Source: Kocuria sp.
GTDB lineage: Bacteria > Actinomycetota > Actinomycetes > Actinomycetales > Micrococcaceae
Length of the DNA stretch: 64,000 bases
Reading direction: 5' to 3'
NCBI GenBank assembly: GCA_030524035.1
Contig: JAUNHG010000001.1
Coordinates: forward strand, 62,001-126,000
A model generated the notes under the pieces. That model ran no database searches, was not told the origin of the DNA, and saw only the letters and a program-made list of their open reading frames with translations. This document shows positions 25,473 through 34,616 of this stretch, one piece after another; the first letter of the stretch is position 1, and each line of letters starts with the position of its first letter. The position numbers and the translations under genes were made by a program.

Positions 25473-25652
25473 ATGGCAGGAAAGTACCCGGAGGAGTTCC
25501 GGGAGGATGTTGTCGCGGTCGCGAAGAACCGCGAGGCCGGTGTGAGCCTGAAGCAGATCGCTGCTGATTTCGGGATCAGCTACGCGACCCTGACGAACTG
25601 GATGCGTCAGGATGCCACCGATGCCGGTGAACGCGGGGGGCCGCACCAGTGA
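25473..25652 (+). pseudogene. IS3 OrfA, frameshifted in a G6 run
   Basis: OrfA starts MAGKYPEEFREDVVAVAKNR and contains the helix-turn-helix SLKQIAADFGISYATLTNWM. It stops at 25652 after a run of six G at about 25635-25640. With five G the frame would continue TSDQKDELRELRRRNRLLEQ with the leucine-zipper-like segment and reach LPSK at the programmed slip site. The single extra G therefore likely abolishes the OrfAB transposase. Confidence 0.7.
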
Positions 25653-25811
25653 TCAGAAGGACGAGCTGCGTGAGCTGCGCCGACGTAACCGGCTCTTAGA
25701 GCAGGAGAACCTGGTGCTGCGCCGGGCCGCGGCGTATCTCTCGCAAGCGAATCTGCCGTCAAAAGGCTCTACCCGCTCGTAGGCGATCTCGCTGCCACCG
25801 AGGGTGTTCCT

Positions 25812-26651
25812 GTGGCGGTGACGTGCCGGGTACTGAAGATCGCTCGTCAGCCCTACTACCGGTGGCTGGCCAACCCCGTGACGGATCAGGAGTGGGCTGA
25901 GGCTCACCGGCTCAACGCGTTGATCGATGCTCACCGGGAGGACCCTGAGTTCGGGTACCGATACCTCGCCGATGAGGCCGAAGAAGCCGGCTACCGGATG
26001 GCCACCAGGACTGCGTGGCGGCTGTGCAGCGCCCAGGGTGTGGCTTCGGTGATCAGCCGTAGGCGCCGGGGCAAAGGCACCCGCCCCGGCTCACCAGTCC
26101 ACGATGACCGGGTTCAGCGGAACTTCCATGCTGATGCCCCGAACCAGGTCTGGTTGACCGATATCATCGAGCACCACACCGGTGAGGGCAAGCTGTATCT
26201 GTGCGCGATCAAGGATGTCTGCTCACGGCGGATCGTCGGCTATGCGATCGACTCGCGGATGAAGTCCTCACTGGCGGTGCGGGCGATCAACAACGCGGTG
26301 GCCCGCCGCGGGGCCACCAACGTGGCTGGATGCATTCTTCACTCGGATCGTGGGTCGCAATTTCGAGCGAAGAAAGTCACCCGGGTGCTGGAGCAGCACG
26401 GGCTGATCGGCTCCATGGGCCGGGTCGGGGCTGCCGGGGATAACGCGGCGATGGAGTCCTTCTACTCGCTGCTGCAGAACAACGTATTAGACCGTGAGGT
26501 CTGGGCGACCCGTCAGCAGCTGCGGATGAAGATCGTGACCTGGATTGAGAAGACCTACCACCGAAGGAGGAAGCAGCAGGAGCTGGGGCGGATGACCCCA
26601 GTACAGTTTGAAGCCCACCTATTGGATCAAGCCGACGCCCTGGCGGCCTAA
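25812..26651 (+). CDS. IS3 OrfB transposase (DDE integrase domain)
   Basis: OrfB carries the HTH_21 region YRWLANPVTDQEWAEAHRLN and an rve-type catalytic core: NQVWLTDIIEH (first Asp), HSDRGSQF (second Asp) and DNAAMESFYSLLQNNVL (Glu). In-frame coding extends upstream to an AAAAG at 25761-25765 (VKRLYPLVGDLAATEGVPV), the usual -1 slip site of IS3 elements. The catalytic residues are intact, but expression as OrfAB depends on the frameshifted OrfA. Confidence 0.85.
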   Translation: MAVTCRVLKIARQPYYRWLANPVTDQEWAEAHRLNALIDAHREDPEFGYRYLADEAEEAGYRMATRTAWRLCSAQGVASVISRRRRGKGTRPGSPVHDDRVQRNFHADAPNQVWLTDIIEHHTGEGKLYLCAIKDVCSRRIVGYAIDSRMKSSLAVRAINNAVARRGATNVAGCILHSDRGSQFRAKKVTRVLEQHGLIGSMGRVGAAGDNAAMESFYSLLQNNVLDREVWATRQQLRMKIVTWIEKTYHRRRKQQELGRMTPVQFEAHLLDQADALAA

Positions 26652-26684
26652 GAGTGAACTGTCACCTGTTCCTGCATCAGCCCC

Positions 26685-27196
26685 TCCGGGACTTTCGGGA
26701 CGACGACGCCGAAGCGCCCAACGTGGACGTCTCCGACGTGGTGTTGACGCACTACCGCCTGACCAAATCTTTGGAACAGCACGAAATGCAGCTGGTCTCT
26801 GATGGTGCTGCTGGTCTGGTGGGCCTGACCGAGGCGGGTATGAAGCGGTCCCAGGAAACGCAACGTGCGGGCTTCGCTGACGTGATCGAGAAGGTTAACA
26901 AGTACCTGGGCGACCTGGCGGTTGATGACCAGTACAAGGTGGACGGCATTAACCAGCTGATTAGTGAGATGGCCAATGAGGAAGCCCTGGCACTCCAAGC
27001 CAAACACAACAGCCCCACCGAGTTCAGGTATTCACCAACCGTGATCCGCATGGCGGAAGATGCAGTATGGCGGCACGAGGAAGCCAGCACGGAGCTTGTG
27101 GACTACTTCCGCAAAATGGACTCCCGACGGCTGGTGGACATGCTCATGGACTTTGGGCTGCACGACACCCTGCGCGAGCGAGGGAACGTGGGGTGA
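26685..27196 (+). pseudogene. hsdR: C-terminal fragment of a type I restriction enzyme R subunit
   Basis: About 170 residues remain after the IS right end. The stretch VVLTHYRLTKSLEQHEMQLV, then a GLTEAGMKRSQET segment and VIEKVNKYLG, resembles the C-terminal helical domain of EcoR124-type HsdR (the DVELTHYRL...DVG...L..II..LN pattern). The nuclease and helicase domains are gone, and no hsdM or hsdS is nearby. The first residues of the open frame come from IS sequence. Confidence 0.6.
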
Positions 27197-27386
27197 TGGG
27201 TCGTCGAGCGCCCTGGTGTTCGCTGTAATAACGTCAGCTCACCGGCAGGCCTTTGTAGAGGCAGCCATTGAAAAACTCCAGTGCCCGCTATAACGTATGT
27301 GTCTGATGTCACAGAAGCTGCCACATGGCACAGGCGGGGTGGGGATTGCTTGTTGAGCGCAGATTTAATTTACAAGGGGGTTAAAA
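27197..27386. other. Intergenic region before the SLH-like surface protein gene
   Basis: About 190 bp. It ends in an AAGGGGG ribosome binding site 6 nt before a TTG start. I see no other feature. Confidence 0.4.
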
Positions 27387-28568
27387 TTGAAGGTAATCGT
27401 GGGTTCTAGATCGATAGTTTCGAGTTTCCGTGTTCTTTTGGCGTTTTCCCTAGCACTTGCACTGTGGGTACCTTTTGTTACTGCCACGGGAGCTAGTGCA
27501 CAGGAGGGGGATGCTGTGATTGATGCCCCCAAACTCTCATCAGTCACTCCCGTATATCCGCGGCGCGTACCGTTTCAAGGGTGGTTTGGCCTGAGGGTGG
27601 AATACACCAGCAATCATAATGACCTGGAAATGACTGTGAAAATTTCAGGCCCTGGATTTAAAGATGAGGTGGTCAGTTCACGAATTGATCAGGTTGGGAG
27701 CGGGAATATATATAGGGGTTATCTTATGCTGCCTAGTGAAACTAAAGGTGTTGCGGAAGTTGACTCAATACAGTTAAAAAACTCCAGTGGGTACAGGGTG
27801 ACATATTATCGGGATGGCACTGACCCGCTCGTTGAAAAGCGGGGGGAGTGGTCTAACTACTACAATACGGGCGAAACCATAGAAGATCCCACTATTGACT
27901 GGTCTGAGCTGTATTTGATCGTTGATCCTGCCGTTGATCCCACTGAGAGTGGCCCGCCCGACTTTGTGCCGCCCGACGTGTCTCCATTTGTCGATGTTGA
28001 TAAAGATCAATTGTTTTATATGCAAATGGCCTGGATGTATGAACGGGGTATTTCGGTAGGGTGGCAGAATCTCCAAGGTGCACGAGAGTATCGACCTTTG
28101 GTACCCATTAATCGTGATGCGATGGCCGCATTCTTATATCGTATGGCAGGAAGTCCAAAATACACGCCACCTTCACAATCTCCCTTTGCTGATGTTTCTA
28201 CTACGCAACACTTCTACAAGGAGATCAGTTGGCTATATGATCAAGGTATATCTACCGGCTGGGTGATGCCTGACGGTACTCGAGAATATCGCCCTCTAAG
28301 CCCCATTAATCGTGATGCAATGGCGGCGTTTATGTTCAGAATGGCTGGGTCTCCTGAGTACTATGTGCCAAATTGGCGGTCTCCATTTGCCGATGTTGGA
28401 GTTCGCCATCAATTTTATCGGGAGATTTCTTGGGCACATTCTGTGGGAATTACTCAGGGGTGGCACCTTGGCACCGAGCAGCGGAAGTATCGCCCCTCCA
28501 CACCTATCAATCGAGATGCAATGGCCAAGTTTCTATTCGAACTTCAGCCGTACGTGGATATTGCATAG
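27387..28568 (+). CDS. Secreted surface protein with three SLH-like repeats
   Basis: A 393-residue protein starting at TTG 27387. The signal peptide (FRVLLAFSLALALWVPFVTA) probably ends at GASAQ. The N-terminal domain of about 160 residues is beta-rich and unrecognised. After a proline-rich linker, three repeats of about 65 residues follow (from about 193, 258 and 327), each with F.DV, a FY..I(S/A)W aromatic core, GI(S/T).GW and (I/V)NRDAMA.F. The same repeat type ends the nucleotidase at 3692-6088. Repeats probably attach the protein to the cell wall. Wording is more AT-rich than most neighbours. Confidence 0.75.
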   Translation: MKVIVGSRSIVSSFRVLLAFSLALALWVPFVTATGASAQEGDAVIDAPKLSSVTPVYPRRVPFQGWFGLRVEYTSNHNDLEMTVKISGPGFKDEVVSSRIDQVGSGNIYRGYLMLPSETKGVAEVDSIQLKNSSGYRVTYYRDGTDPLVEKRGEWSNYYNTGETIEDPTIDWSELYLIVDPAVDPTESGPPDFVPPDVSPFVDVDKDQLFYMQMAWMYERGISVGWQNLQGAREYRPLVPINRDAMAAFLYRMAGSPKYTPPSQSPFADVSTTQHFYKEISWLYDQGISTGWVMPDGTREYRPLSPINRDAMAAFMFRMAGSPEYYVPNWRSPFADVGVRHQFYREISWAHSVGITQGWHLGTEQRKYRPSTPINRDAMAKFLFELQPYVDIA

Positions 28569-28749
28569 CCGCTTGCGAAGTGTTTGGCAGAGGAGTTTGA
28601 AATGACACGTGGATGCGCGATAAAGGTGCTCTAATCCCATCATCTTGGCTGTGATAATTGGTTTCTCTTAACCTAATGGGTTTAGGGGGTTTGAAGCAGG
28701 TCAGCTGAACTCGTCCCAAAATGTCCGACCCACGTGAGAGCCTTACCCC

Positions 28750-29559
28750 ATGACTCACCACGTGTTGTTGGCTGGTTGCGGGGACGTTGGGATTGCGCTC
28801 GGCGAGCGGCTCAGCCAACAAGGTTGGACGGCCTCCGGCATCAGGCGCTCCGTGGGCAAGCTCCCCAAAAACATCACGCCCATCCGCATGGATCTCACCA
28901 ATCCTGGGAATCAAGACCTCCCAAAGGCTGACGCCGTCGTCATCACCCTCACCGCCGACGGCCGGGACGTCGTGGACTACCGGCACACTTACCTGGGCGC
29001 ACTCAAAGGCCTGTACCAGGCGCTGCAGACCAACGGTGTCCCGTCCCGGACGGTCCTGGTCTCCAGTACAGGGGTGCTGGGGGACGAAGACGGGGAAACC
29101 CTGACCGAAGACTCCGAACCCCACCCCACCCGCGCCACCGCAAAAATTCTCCTAGAAGCAGAACATCTAGCCCAGGAACTCTTCCCGGGCGTGATCATTG
29201 TCCGTCCCGCCGGAATCTACGGCCCCGGACGAACCTCCCTGATCAACCGCGTGCGCCAGGGCAGCCCCATGAACCACGCTCGCATGACCAACCGCATCCA
29301 CCGCGACGACCTGGTGACCGTGCTGCAGAAAACACTGGAAGCCCACAACCCGCCGTCGCTACTGCACGCCGTGGACACCGAACCCGCCCGCATGGGCGAC
29401 GTGGCGGCTTACATAGCCCACCTGCTGCATGTGCCCGTGCCACCCGACCAACCCGGCGGTCAGGAAGGCAAAACCCTGGACAGTACCCGCATGCAGGACT
29501 TTGTGGGCCAGTTTCTCTACCCCACGTATCGTGAAGGGTACGGTTCACTGCTGGAGTGA
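28750..29559 (+). CDS. NAD-dependent epimerase/dehydratase-like SDR protein
   Basis: A 269-residue extended-SDR protein. The N-terminus HHVLLAGCGDVGIALGERL gives the GxGxxG nucleotide-binding loop, and SSTGVLGDEDGETLTED followed by RPAGIYGPGRTSL is typical of YeeZ-like epimerase-fold proteins. The usual YxxxK pair is not obvious in its normal place, so a redox role is uncertain. The substrate is unknown. The next gene, hchA-like, follows after 58 bp on the same strand. Confidence 0.75.
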   Translation: MTHHVLLAGCGDVGIALGERLSQQGWTASGIRRSVGKLPKNITPIRMDLTNPGNQDLPKADAVVITLTADGRDVVDYRHTYLGALKGLYQALQTNGVPSRTVLVSSTGVLGDEDGETLTEDSEPHPTRATAKILLEAEHLAQELFPGVIIVRPAGIYGPGRTSLINRVRQGSPMNHARMTNRIHRDDLVTVLQKTLEAHNPPSLLHAVDTEPARMGDVAAYIAHLLHVPVPPDQPGGQEGKTLDSTRMQDFVGQFLYPTYREGYGSLLE

Positions 29560-29617
29560 GCCCGGCAGCACACCCCACACGGTCGTGCGCCCACACCACT
29601 ACGGAAGGACCACACCC

Positions 29618-30475
29618 ATGGACCAATCCCAGGACCGCACACCCACCCCGGACGCCGCAGAAAACAACGCGTTCTTTCCATCGCCGTATTCGCTATCCCA
29701 GTACACGGCCAACCGCACCAACTTTGACGGCCTGGCAACCGACAAAAAATACACCGGTGGCCGCTGGAAAGTACTGGTGGTGGCTACGGACGAGCGTTAC
29801 ATGCTCATGGACAACGGAACGTTCTTTTCCACCGGCAACCACCCCGTGGAAACTCTGCTGCCCATCCACCACATGGCTGAAGCCGGGTACGGCATCGACG
29901 TCGCCACCCTCAGCGGTGGCCCCGGCAAGTTCGATTGGTGGGCCTACCCTGGCGACGATCCCGCCGTGGCATCCGCATGGGAACTCACCCAACACAGCTT
30001 CAAAGCCCCACACAAACTGGCTGATGTTCTGGCCAGCGGGCTAGACGACTACGCCGCGATCTTTATACCCGGCGGACACGGTGCCATGAACGGCATACCC
30101 ACCAGCACCACCCTGCGTGACGTTTTAGATTTCTTTATGGACCACGACCGCCTGGTGATCACCCTGTGCCACGGCCCCGCAGGACTACTGGCCGCCGGGG
30201 TTGACCGCGAAACCAACCCATTCTCCGGATACAAAATCGTGGCCTTCCCGGATGCCCTGGACTTTGGTGCCAACGTGGAGATCGGCTACCTGCCCGGCAA
30301 AATGCCGTGGGCGCTGGGCAAAGCGTTGGAGCAGGCGGGCATGGAGATCACCAACTCGGATATGACCGGTGCCACCACCCGGGACCGCAATTTGCTGACC
30401 GGCGATAGCCCCCTGGCCGCCCACCAGTTAGGCAAGGAATCCGCAGTGGCCCTGCTGGAAACTTTCACCAACTAA
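29618..30475 (+). CDS. hchA: HchA-type glyoxalase III / deglycase chaperone
   Basis: A 285-residue DJ-1/PfpI superfamily protein. The nucleophile elbow ITLCHGPAGLLA has Cys184 and His185, and IFIPGGHGAMNGIP carries the supporting region. HchA (Hsp31) converts methylglyoxal to lactate without glutathione and has been described as a protein deglycase. The ATG at 29618 follows ACGGAAGGA; upstream in-frame codons overlap the previous gene and are rejected. It fits with the stress genes selO and ohr next to it. Confidence 0.9.
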   Translation: MDQSQDRTPTPDAAENNAFFPSPYSLSQYTANRTNFDGLATDKKYTGGRWKVLVVATDERYMLMDNGTFFSTGNHPVETLLPIHHMAEAGYGIDVATLSGGPGKFDWWAYPGDDPAVASAWELTQHSFKAPHKLADVLASGLDDYAAIFIPGGHGAMNGIPTSTTLRDVLDFFMDHDRLVITLCHGPAGLLAAGVDRETNPFSGYKIVAFPDALDFGANVEIGYLPGKMPWALGKALEQAGMEITNSDMTGATTRDRNLLTGDSPLAAHQLGKESAVALLETFTN

Positions 30476-30488
30476 CCCGGTACCGTCC

Positions 30489-31958
30489 ATGATCCCGCTG
30501 GAACACACCTACGCCCAAGCCGTACCCCAGCTATCCGTACGGTGCCGGGCGCAGCGGGCACCGGAAGCGTCGGTGCTCGTCCTGAACGATTCCCTAGCTT
30601 ATGACCTGGGAATCTCCACGGATTTCCTGCGCTCCCCGGATGGTGTGAAACTGCTCAGCGGGCAAGTGCCCGACACCCCCGACGGCGCCCCGGCAACCTA
30701 CGCACAAGCTTACGCCGGGCACCAGTTTGGACAGTTTGTGCCGCAACTGGGGGACGGCCGGGCGCTGCTGGTGGGTGAAATTCTGGATGTTCACGGCACC
30801 CGCCGGGACCTACACACCAAAGGCTCCGGGCAAACCCCATTTTCGCGAGGCGGTGACGGCCAAGCACCGCTAAGCGCCATGCTCCGGGAATACCTGGTGG
30901 GTGAAGCCATGCACGCCCTGGGCATCCCCACCACCCGCGCACTGGCCGTTGTGAGCACAGGAACCCACGTGCAACGGCGTAACCCCACCCCGGAACCCGC
31001 TGCCACACTCAGTCGGATTGCGGCAAGCCACCTGCGGGTCGGCACGTTCCAGTTCGCTGCCGTGCACCGCACGTCGGACGTCACAAAAGCTTTGGCTGAT
31101 TACGCCATCGAACGCCACTGGCCACACGCGGCCCAAGCCCAGAATCCGTACCTGGAATTACTGCGCTGCCTAACCCACGCCCAGGCTCAACTGGTGGCCC
31201 AGTGGATGCTTGTGGGGTTTGTGCACGGGGTGATGAACACGGACAACATGACGATTTGCGCAGAAACCATGGACTACGGCCCCTGCGCTTTTGTGGATAC
31301 CTTCACACGATCAGCGGTTTTCAGTTCCATTGACCGTGGGGGCCGTTACGCTTACGACCGCCAATCCTCCATGGCGCTATGGAACCTGTCCCGCTGGGCC
31401 GAAACCCTGCTTGACCTCATCGACTCCACCCCTGATACCGCCGTGGATGCCGCAACACAGGTGCTCCACGAATATGAGCCAACCTATAACGCCGCACTGG
31501 CCCGGGGTTTCGCGGCCAAAATCGGGGTGGCCCCCGCTGCAGTGGACACCCCGGAAGCGTCACGGGAGTTCCGCAGTTTTGTGGAAGACACCTTTGACCT
31601 GTTGGAAACACACAACCAGGACTTCACACTGTTTTTCAGAGCGCTTGCGGAAGGCAACGTGAAAAGCATGATGGACTCCGCTGCCATCAGCCCCTGGATG
31701 GCAGCCCGTGAACGTTTGATTCAGCGGTGGAGCCCCACACAGGCTGCGGACGTTCCGCTCATGCAATGCACCAACCCCGTGTACATTCCCCGCAACCACC
31801 ACCTGGATCACGCACTACAGCAAGCGGAATCAGGCGACCTTTCGGACTTTCACCGGTTGTTGTCCGCCGTGCGGGACCCTTTTACGCCACGGCAGGAGTT
31901 TTTCGGTCTGGAAAGCCCGGGGTCCACCGCCAGGTTTGTGAGTTTCTGCGGAACCTAA
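30489..31958 (+). CDS. selO: SelO family protein adenylyltransferase (pseudokinase-like AMPylase)
   Basis: A 489-residue SelO/YdiU protein. AYAGHQFGQFVPQLGDGRA, the LHTKGSGQTPFSRGGDGQA segment, and GTHVQRR are family signatures, and GVMNTDNMTI with MDYGPCAF gives the metal-binding loop. SelO transfers AMP from ATP to Ser/Thr/Tyr residues in redox-stress proteins. A cysteine near the C-terminus (SFCGT) may correspond to the redox-switch cysteine of E. coli SelO. It begins 13 bp after hchA without a clear ribosome binding site, so coupling is likely. Confidence 0.92.
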   Translation: MIPLEHTYAQAVPQLSVRCRAQRAPEASVLVLNDSLAYDLGISTDFLRSPDGVKLLSGQVPDTPDGAPATYAQAYAGHQFGQFVPQLGDGRALLVGEILDVHGTRRDLHTKGSGQTPFSRGGDGQAPLSAMLREYLVGEAMHALGIPTTRALAVVSTGTHVQRRNPTPEPAATLSRIAASHLRVGTFQFAAVHRTSDVTKALADYAIERHWPHAAQAQNPYLELLRCLTHAQAQLVAQWMLVGFVHGVMNTDNMTICAETMDYGPCAFVDTFTRSAVFSSIDRGGRYAYDRQSSMALWNLSRWAETLLDLIDSTPDTAVDAATQVLHEYEPTYNAALARGFAAKIGVAPAAVDTPEASREFRSFVEDTFDLLETHNQDFTLFFRALAEGNVKSMMDSAAISPWMAARERLIQRWSPTQAADVPLMQCTNPVYIPRNHHLDHALQQAESGDLSDFHRLLSAVRDPFTPRQEFFGLESPGSTARFVSFCGT

Positions 31959-31972
31959 AACTCCCCATACCG

Positions 31973-32028
31973 CACGTGGTGGGTTGTTCCGCCAGAACCA
32001 GAAGTTCAGCGGAACAACCCACCACGTG
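31973..32028. terminator. Bidirectional stem-loop between selO and ohr
   Basis: Perfect 20-bp arms (31973-31992 and 32009-32028; CACGTGGTGGGTTGTTCCGC and its complement) enclose a 16-nt loop. The genes on either side converge here. There is a run of A after the right arm, but no good T-tract on either strand, so this may be a U-less terminator. Confidence 0.75.
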
Positions 32029-32055
32029 AAAAAACGAGAACAGAAGACGGTGTGC

Positions 32056-32478
32056 TCAGTCGTCAGTGACCACAACGTTCACGGGAATGTTCCCGCGAGT
32101 GGCATTGGAGTACGGGCAAACCTGGTGCGCCTTCTGCGCCAACTCATTCGCCTTCTCGTGCTCCAGATCCGGGATCACAACTTCCAGCGTGACTTCCAGT
32201 TCAAAACCACCGGAATCATTCGGGCCAATACCCACGCGTGCACCCACACTGGAATCACCAAGCGCAACTTTTTCCTGGCGAGCCACCAGCTGCAACGCAG
32301 AATGGAAGCAGGCGGCATAGCCTGCGGCGAACAGGCCTTCCGGGTTAGCGCCGTTCCCTGAACCCCCCATTTCCTTGGGGCTAGCCAAGTCAAGGTCCAC
32401 ATAGCCGTCCGTGGTGCGGGTGTGACCGTTGCGGCCAGCGCCGGTGGCTATTGCTTCTGCGGTGTAAATGCTTGCCAT
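32056..32478 (-). CDS. ohr: Organic hydroperoxide resistance protein Ohr
   Basis: A 140-residue OsmC-superfamily thiol peroxidase that reduces organic hydroperoxides. The two redox cysteines are Cys57 in AACFHSA and Cys121 in VCPYSNAT, the latter being the Ohr-type rather than OsmC-type context. NPEGLFAAGYAAC is also characteristic. No ohrR-like MarR gene is adjacent. Convergent with selO. Confidence 0.93.
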   Translation of the reverse strand: MASIYTAEAIATGAGRNGHTRTTDGYVDLDLASPKEMGGSGNGANPEGLFAAGYAACFHSALQLVARQEKVALGDSSVGARVGIGPNDSGGFELEVTLEVVIPDLEHEKANELAQKAHQVCPYSNATRGNIPVNVVVTDD

Positions 32479-32535
32479 GATTCTGAGATTCCTCCTGATA
32501 GGTGACGGGGCAAGGGCCCTTCATCCTCAGCGTTA

Positions 32536-32982
32536 CTAGCGTTTGCTTTGTTCCAGCAGCAGCGTGGTGTTCTGCGCGGTGCGCACTGTGGCCACGTAGA
32601 ACTCCAAGGTCAGGCGGAACAACAGCACGTAGCCGAAAGTGATGACCGCTCCGAAGAGAAAGGCGATGATGCCTGTCAGTGCGGAATCAAAAAAGGCCGC
32701 GAACGTGACCATCAACCAGCTCAACACAATGAGTGTCAAACCGACGATGAACAACACCCCGGCAAAACGAATGGTGATGAAGTTCTTGAAGGAAATATCA
32801 AAGAGGGTCTGAAAGAAATTGGGCTCCCCGGAGCCCTTGGCACCAGTCGGCTGCCCGGACGGTTGGCCTTGTTGGCCCGGCACATACCCGTACCCGGAAT
32901 AGTGGGGCTGTGGAGCGCCTTGAGGAGCAGGCTGCTGGGGTTCCTGGTAAGGGTTCGTGGGTTCTGAAGGTGTGTAAGACAT
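32536..32982 (-). CDS. DUF4282-type membrane protein
   Basis: A 148-residue protein. The first 50 residues are rich in Pro, Gln and Gly (a low-complexity cytoplasmic tail). Then comes FFQTLFDISFKNFITIRFAG, typical of DUF4282, with two membrane helices (VLFIVGLTLIVLSWLMV and IIAFLFGAVITFGYVLLF) and the end LEFYVATVRTAQNTTLLLEQ. ATG 32982 after an AAAGGAT site is chosen over an upstream codon. The function is unknown; homologues are common in Actinobacteria. Confidence 0.75.
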   Translation of the reverse strand: MSYTPSEPTNPYQEPQQPAPQGAPQPHYSGYGYVPGQQGQPSGQPTGAKGSGEPNFFQTLFDISFKNFITIRFAGVLFIVGLTLIVLSWLMVTFAAFFDSALTGIIAFLFGAVITFGYVLLFRLTLEFYVATVRTAQNTTLLLEQSKR

Positions 32983-33182
32983 CTGGATCCTTTCGTGGTG
33001 CGTCGAAGCAACCCGCACATTTAACCCGCCTATCAGCATTCTTGCCAACCGGTAGAATGCGTGCAGAGATTCTGCACGAGTGGGTGCCCCATCCATGGTG
33101 CCCGACGTGATCTCACCAAGCACTCGTGAACAACGACGCAGCAGGTACAACGGCGTACCGCTGAGGAAGCAGGGCAATTTCC

Positions 33183-34616
33183 GTGTCTGCAGTTGAAACA
33201 TGGGCTGAGCGTGAAACCCGCGCGGAAGCGATGGTTCCGATCATTGGCAAGTTGTACCGGGACAACAAAGTGGTGCTGAGCATCCATGGGCGTTCCTTGG
33301 TGCGTAAATCAGTTACCGGCATCCTCAAAGCGCACCGTTTTGCGCGTCGTGTGGTGGGTGAGGAACTGAGCACCGAATGCACGTGGGAAATGCTGCACGT
33401 CATTCAGCAACTCAATCTAGGAACTTGCCAGATTGACCTGGGAAAACTGGCAGTTGGACTGGGCCAGGCCGGTGGCCAGGATGTGGAGCAGTACCTACGT
33501 GAGCAGCTTGCGCCCGTAGTGGATCAACAAGGCCATAACGTGGAACAGGGGCGGGACGTTGTCCTGTACGGCTTTGGCCGAATCGGCAGATTGTTGGCCC
33601 GAATCCTGGTGGAACGTCACGACGGTACAGGACTGAACTTGCGCGCCGTGGTGGTCCGTAAAAAACCGGGGAACGACCTTGTGAAGCGGGCTTCTTTGCT
33701 GCGCCGGGACTCCATTCACGGTAAATTCAACGGCTCCATTCTGGTGGATGAAGAACGCAACGTGATTTCCGCTAACGGTGTGGACATTCAGGTGATCTAT
33801 GCGGATTCCCCTGAATCCGTGGACTACCGGGACTACGGAATCGACAACGCTTTACTGATCGACAACACCGGTGTGTGGCGTGACGCTGAAGGATTGTCCC
33901 GGCATTTGGCGTCCCCCGGGATTGCCAAGGTGTTGTTGACGGCCCCCGGCAAGGGGCAGATTAAAAACATTGTGTACGGCGTCAATGATGCCGACATTCT
34001 GCCGGAGGATCGCATTATTTCTGCGGCGTCCTGCACCACTAACGCGATCACTCCCGTGGTTAAAGTGATTCACGACCGCTACGGCATTGCTCAGGGGCAC
34101 GTGGAAACAGTGCACGCCTTCACCAATGACCAGAACCTGACGGATAACTACCACAAAGGTGAACGGCGTGGGCGGGCAGCCGGGCTGAACATGGTGCTCA
34201 CCGAAACGGGTGCCGCCAAAGCCGTGGCGAAAGCGCTGCCGCAGATGGAAGGCAAGTTGACCGGTAACGCCATTCGTGTGCCCGTGCCGGATGTATCCAT
34301 GGCCGTGCTGACGCTGCAGCTGGATCAGGCCCCGGCGGGTGCGGACGAACTCAACCAATTCCTGCGGGGGATTTCCCTGGATTCACCGTTGAGCCGTCAG
34401 ATCGACTTCACGGACTCCCCGGAAACAGTGTCATCCGACCTGGTGGGTTCCCGCTACGCCTGTGTGGTGGACGGTCTGGCCACGGTAGTTAACAACAAGA
34501 CCGTGGTGGTTTACGCCTGGTACGACAACGAATTTGGGTATTCCAGCCAGGTAGTCCGGGTATGCGCCAAGATGGCGGACATTATTCAGCCGACATTCCC
34601 GGCTACTGACCACTAA
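33183..34616 (+). CDS. gap: Long-form glyceraldehyde-3-phosphate dehydrogenase
   Basis: A 477-residue GAPDH with an N-terminal extension of about 120 residues before the Rossmann motif VVLYGFGRIGRLLARIL. The catalytic Cys284 is in SAASCTTNAITP, and the substrate-binding HAFTNDQNLTDNYHKGERRG is present. Long forms of this kind occur beside the normal glycolytic enzyme in Actinobacteria and are often gluconeogenic or NADP-linked (GapB/GapX-like). That role is inferred. The GTG at 33183 has only a weak ribosome binding site. Its 3' end overlaps the convergent PTS gene by 14 bp. Confidence 0.92.
   Translation: MSAVETWAERETRAEAMVPIIGKLYRDNKVVLSIHGRSLVRKSVTGILKAHRFARRVVGEELSTECTWEMLHVIQQLNLGTCQIDLGKLAVGLGQAGGQDVEQYLREQLAPVVDQQGHNVEQGRDVVLYGFGRIGRLLARILVERHDGTGLNLRAVVVRKKPGNDLVKRASLLRRDSIHGKFNGSILVDEERNVISANGVDIQVIYADSPESVDYRDYGIDNALLIDNTGVWRDAEGLSRHLASPGIAKVLLTAPGKGQIKNIVYGVNDADILPEDRIISAASCTTNAITPVVKVIHDRYGIAQGHVETVHAFTNDQNLTDNYHKGERRGRAAGLNMVLTETGAAKAVAKALPQMEGKLTGNAIRVPVPDVSMAVLTLQLDQAPAGADELNQFLRGISLDSPLSRQIDFTDSPETVSSDLVGSRYACVVDGLATVVNNKTVVVYAWYDNEFGYSSQVVRVCAKMADIIQPTFPATDH

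Larger units (their letters stand above)
25403..26684 (+). mobile_element. IS3-family insertion sequence
   Basis: Terminal inverted repeats are 25403-25427 (GGGGCTGATGCAGG, then GATAGGTGACA) and 26660-26684, whose complement begins GGGGCTGATGCAGG and then AACAGGTGACA; 23 of 25 bases match. Two overlapping frames encode OrfA and OrfB. If the ends are trimmed to the IS3-typical TG...CA, the element is 25408-26679. No target duplication is visible with either boundary. Unrelated gene fragments lie on each side, which suggests a deletion or recombination rather than a clean insertion. Confidence 0.88.

Noticed and set aside
24144-27196. Prophage or intact defence island
   Set aside because: Only a SAP-domain protein, an IS and truncated genes are present; no phage structural, integrase or complete restriction genes.
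32536-33201. Longer start for the DUF4282-like protein
   Set aside because: The first 73 codons would overlap the divergent gap promoter region and have poor composition; ATG 32982 has a good ribosome binding site.
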